Assembly: GCF_000426705.1 (NCBI RefSeq)
Contig: NZ_KE384555.1
Location: 158,362 to 222,361, forward strand
Reading direction: 5' to 3'
Source: Spirochaeta cellobiosiphila DSM 17781
Lineage (GTDB): Bacteria > Spirochaetota > Spirochaetia > DSM-17781
DNA length: 64,000 nucleotides
The position numbers and the translations under genes are program-made. Position 1 is the stretch's first letter. Each line of letters opens with the position of its first letter. Below, piece after piece: positions 61,854 through 64,000 of this stretch. A model generated the notes under the pieces. The model made no database searches and was not told the origin of the DNA. It worked only from the letters and a program-made list of their open reading frames with translations.

Positions 61854-63146
61854 ATGGTGAAAAGATTACTATTATTCACACTTATCCTAAGTTTTACTGT
61901 CCTTACCAGTCCTTTAATGGCTGAAGGGCAACAGGATAAAAACAGTGGAAAAACAACCATAACATGGTGGGCTCTCTCTGGCGGCGGAGGAGCTGATGAT
62001 GTTAGGGAAAAATGGAGAAAAGAACTTATTAGCACTTATGAAGCGTCTCATCCCAATGTCAACATAGAACTAACTATGATGGATGTGGAATCTTTCAAGC
62101 AAAAGATCCAGGTAGCTATCCCTGCGGGAAATGCTCCTGACCTATTTGCTTCTTGGGGTGGAGGGGTAATGAATGAGTATGCAAAAGCTGGTGCTTTAAA
62201 AGACATAACACCCTATGTAAAGAAAGAGCTAGCCCCTTACATTGGTGCTGGAGCTTTATCAGTATATAGCTATCAAGGTCATTATTATGGCGCTCCCTAT
62301 GATATGGGTGCTGTAGGAATGTGGTACAACAAGAAAATTTTTAAAGAATTAGGCGTTGACGTTCCCAAAACCTGGCCTGAATTATTAAACATTGTCAAAA
62401 AAGCAAAAGCGGCTGGATATGTACCTGTTGCTTTAGGTGGTGGAGACAGATGGCCAACTCATTACTGGTGGGTATACCTTGCTATGAGAATGGGAGGTCA
62501 AGAAGCCTTTGATAGAGTGGTAAGCGGTCAAGGTTCCTTTAATGACAAATCCTTTGTTCAGGCAGGAGAAAAACTTCTCGAATTAGCAGCCCTAGATCCT
62601 TTTCAGGAAGGTTATTTAGGATCCACTTATGATAACGAATCAGCTCTTATGGGTAATGGTAAAGCAGCAATGGAACTTATGGGACAATGGGCTCCCGGTG
62701 TTCAAGAAGCTAACTCTGAAACTGGAAAAGGCTTAGGAGATGACTTAGGCTGGTTTAACTTCCCATCTATACCAGGAGGTAAAGGTAAGAACACTGATGT
62801 TATGGGAGGTGGCGGCGGTTATGTTCTTAGTGCTGATGCACCAGAAGAAGCCAAAGATTTCCTCAAGTTCTTTTTAACTAAAGAAAACAACATGGCAGCA
62901 TACGAAGTGGAAGGAGTTATTCCGGTTGTTAAAGGTGCAGAAGCTGCCCTTGAAGGACAACCTAATGCTCAGAAGATAGTTCAAGCTGTACAAGGTGCTG
63001 ATTATTATCAGCTGTACTATGATCAATATCTTCCCCCAGCTGTGGGTGAAGCAGTCAAGGATGCCGCAACTGGTATACTAGCAGGTTTATATACACCTGC
63101 AGAAGCTGCAGCACTTATTGATGCTACATGGCAATCGGAAAAGTAA
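61854..63146 (+). CDS. Family-1 sugar-binding protein of ABC importer
   Basis: The protein has 430 residues. The signal peptide (MVKRLLLFTLILSFTVLTSPLMA) is followed by EGQQDKNSG, the spirochaete-style mature end; no lipobox. Typical family-1 body: TWWALSGGGGADDVREKWRKELISTYEASHPNVNIELTMMD, IPAGNAPDLFASWGG, GHYYGAPYDMGAVGMWYNKKIFKELGVDVPKTWPELL, MGNGKAAMELMGQWAPG. AGGAGG is only 3 bases from ATG 61854, so GTG 61857 could be the true start. It is divergent from the sensor kinase and delivers an oligosaccharide, probably xylo-oligosaccharide, to the permease that follows. Confidence 0.92.
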   Translation: MVKRLLLFTLILSFTVLTSPLMAEGQQDKNSGKTTITWWALSGGGGADDVREKWRKELISTYEASHPNVNIELTMMDVESFKQKIQVAIPAGNAPDLFASWGGGVMNEYAKAGALKDITPYVKKELAPYIGAGALSVYSYQGHYYGAPYDMGAVGMWYNKKIFKELGVDVPKTWPELLNIVKKAKAAGYVPVALGGGDRWPTHYWWVYLAMRMGGQEAFDRVVSGQGSFNDKSFVQAGEKLLELAALDPFQEGYLGSTYDNESALMGNGKAAMELMGQWAPGVQEANSETGKGLGDDLGWFNFPSIPGGKGKNTDVMGGGGGYVLSADAPEEAKDFLKFFLTKENNMAAYEVEGVIPVVKGAEAALEGQPNAQKIVQAVQGADYYQLYYDQYLPPAVGEAVKDAATGILAGLYTPAEAAALIDATWQSEK

Positions 63147-63152
63147 TATTAT

Positions 63153-63179
63153 AAGAGCGGAATTCTATTCCGCTCTTTT
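63153..63179 (+). terminator. Intercistronic terminator/attenuator after the sugar-binding gene
   Basis: A perfect 11-bp stem (AAGAGCGGAAT and complement, loop TCT) has a short T-run. It lies between binding-protein and permease genes, where partial termination gives excess binding protein. Confidence 0.75.
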
Positions 63180-63199
63180 CTAACAAAAGGGAACAATTC

Positions 63200-64000
63200 A
63201 TGACACTACAAGATTCGACTTGGGATACTATCAAAAAGTATGGAGTAGTTATCATATTGGTAGGGCCAGCCTTAGTATTATTCACAAGCTTAGTGGTCTT
63301 TCCTGTGATTCAAGCTAGTTACTACTCATTATTCAAATGGAAGGGTTTAGGTCCTTTATCAGACTTTAGGGGAATTCAGAATTTCATCCGCATGTTTAAG
63401 GATCCCATCTTTATTAAGGCCTTATGGAACAATGTGTTAATTGTTGGTTTTTCTTTAGTCGTTCAACTGCCAATAGCCTTCACATTAGCGTTACTAATTG
63501 GAAGAGAATCTTATCCTACGGCTATTATTCACAGGGGAATATTCTTCTTTCCTTATATCCTGGCAGAGATAGCCATTGGGGTTATTTGGAAATTTATCTA
63601 TGATCCAGAGTTTGGGATTCCTACTATCATTGCGAGTCTAATCTTTGGAGAAGGAACAAAGATCGGTCTACTGGGTAATTTGGATACAGCTTTTATGGCT
63701 ATTTTCCTGGTTATCTTTTGGAAATATGTGGGATTCCACATGATCCTCTATGTAGCAGGATTACAAAACGTTCCTATTGAATTGGAAGAAGCTGCTCTCA
63801 TTGATGGGGCTAGTAAAGCTCAAATTATCGGGAATGTTATTATTCCTTGTATGAAAGGAACCATTATCATTTCGGCTTTTCTATCAGTTGTGGGAGCTTT
63901 TAATATATTCGATGTGGTATGGGCTATGGGTCAAGGTGGTCCAGCTCATTCAACGGAAACACTCGTTACATACTTATATAACTTCGGCTTTAAGAGATTT
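63200..64000 (+). CDS. ABC sugar permease, MalF type, 3' end missing
   Basis: The reading frame starts at ATG 63200 (AAAGGGA upstream) and is open to the right edge: 267 codons seen. The protein begins MTLQDSTWDTIKKYGVVIILVGPALVLF, with helix 1, then FPVIQASYYSLFKWKGLGPLSDFRGIQNFIRMF, the usual segment after helix 1 in sugar permeases such as MsmF/LacF. The EAA loop is ELEEAALIDGASKAQIIGNVIIPCMKGT (about 194-221). The last residues visible are YLYNFGFKRF; only about 30-40 residues should be missing. It partners the binding protein upstream; a second permease should follow outside the window. Confidence 0.9.
   Translation, partial: MTLQDSTWDTIKKYGVVIILVGPALVLFTSLVVFPVIQASYYSLFKWKGLGPLSDFRGIQNFIRMFKDPIFIKALWNNVLIVGFSLVVQLPIAFTLALLIGRESYPTAIIHRGIFFFPYILAEIAIGVIWKFIYDPEFGIPTIIASLIFGEGTKIGLLGNLDTAFMAIFLVIFWKYVGFHMILYVAGLQNVPIELEEAALIDGASKAQIIGNVIIPCMKGTIIISAFLSVVGAFNIFDVVWAMGQGGPAHSTETLVTYLYNFGFKRF

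Overview
The window looks like chromosome from a free-living, saccharolytic spirochaete (order Spirochaetales). This rests on low-to-moderate GC, on exported binding proteins whose mature ends read ANGQKD, GGQKD, ANGTQEG or EGQQD (a habit of spirochaete solute-binding proteins), on many lipoproteins, and on an abundance of signalling kinases. I cannot name the species. No rRNA, tRNA, CRISPR array, transposase or phage gene is visible.

Layout. 1-1.2 kb: two tandem paralogous lipoproteins, the first cut by the window edge, each ending in the same terminator. 1.2-1.6 kb: a tiny ORF and an array of 22-bp-periodic palindromes. 1.6-5.8 kb: an NCS2 purine permease, an unrecognised 599-aa helical protein and a GNAT enzyme. 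5.9-10.8 kb: two redox/aldehyde operons on the minus strand, AKR-ADH-AKR beside a MerR regulator, and nitroreductase plus ABM monooxygenase under a MarR regulator. Both have recognisable operators. 10.8-11.7 kb: a 0.9-kb intergenic stretch with a run of RNA-like hairpins and then a sigma-54 promoter for hsp20.

12.2-30.3 kb is a glucuronoxylan utilisation locus. It holds a LplABC-type importer, a YesMN-type two-component system, an AraC regulator, and GH10, GH43, GH115, SGNH and CE4 enzymes that all lack signal peptides. The implied scheme is uptake of large acetylated or glucuronylated xylo-oligosaccharides followed by cytoplasmic breakdown. A heterodimeric ABC exporter sits inside the locus. 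30.5-41.7 kb is a stress region: a glycine-betaine importer (OpuA type), then a second OpuC-type importer whose binding-protein gene is separated from its permease and ATPase by a two-component system and a periplasmic methionine-sulfoxide repair operon (Met-rich thioredoxin, DipZ-like CcdA-Trx, MsrB, MsrA).

41.7-50.3 kb: a phosphoesterase lipoprotein, a zinc macrodomain ADP-ribosyl hydrolase beside a DUF1848 protein with a radical-SAM-like cysteine motif, a YcaQ-type DNA glycosylase, a second copy of the palindrome array, an unrecognised exported protein, GNAT, a HAD nucleotidase and an M3 peptidase. 50.4-57.6 kb is signalling: an MCP, a YitT protein, and a binding-lipoprotein/histidine-kinase pair divergent from two response-regulator proteins. 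57.6-64 kb is a second xylo-oligosaccharide locus: GH43, a NarL-type regulator, a cytoplasmic LacI-like-sensor histidine kinase and an ABC sugar importer running off the right edge.
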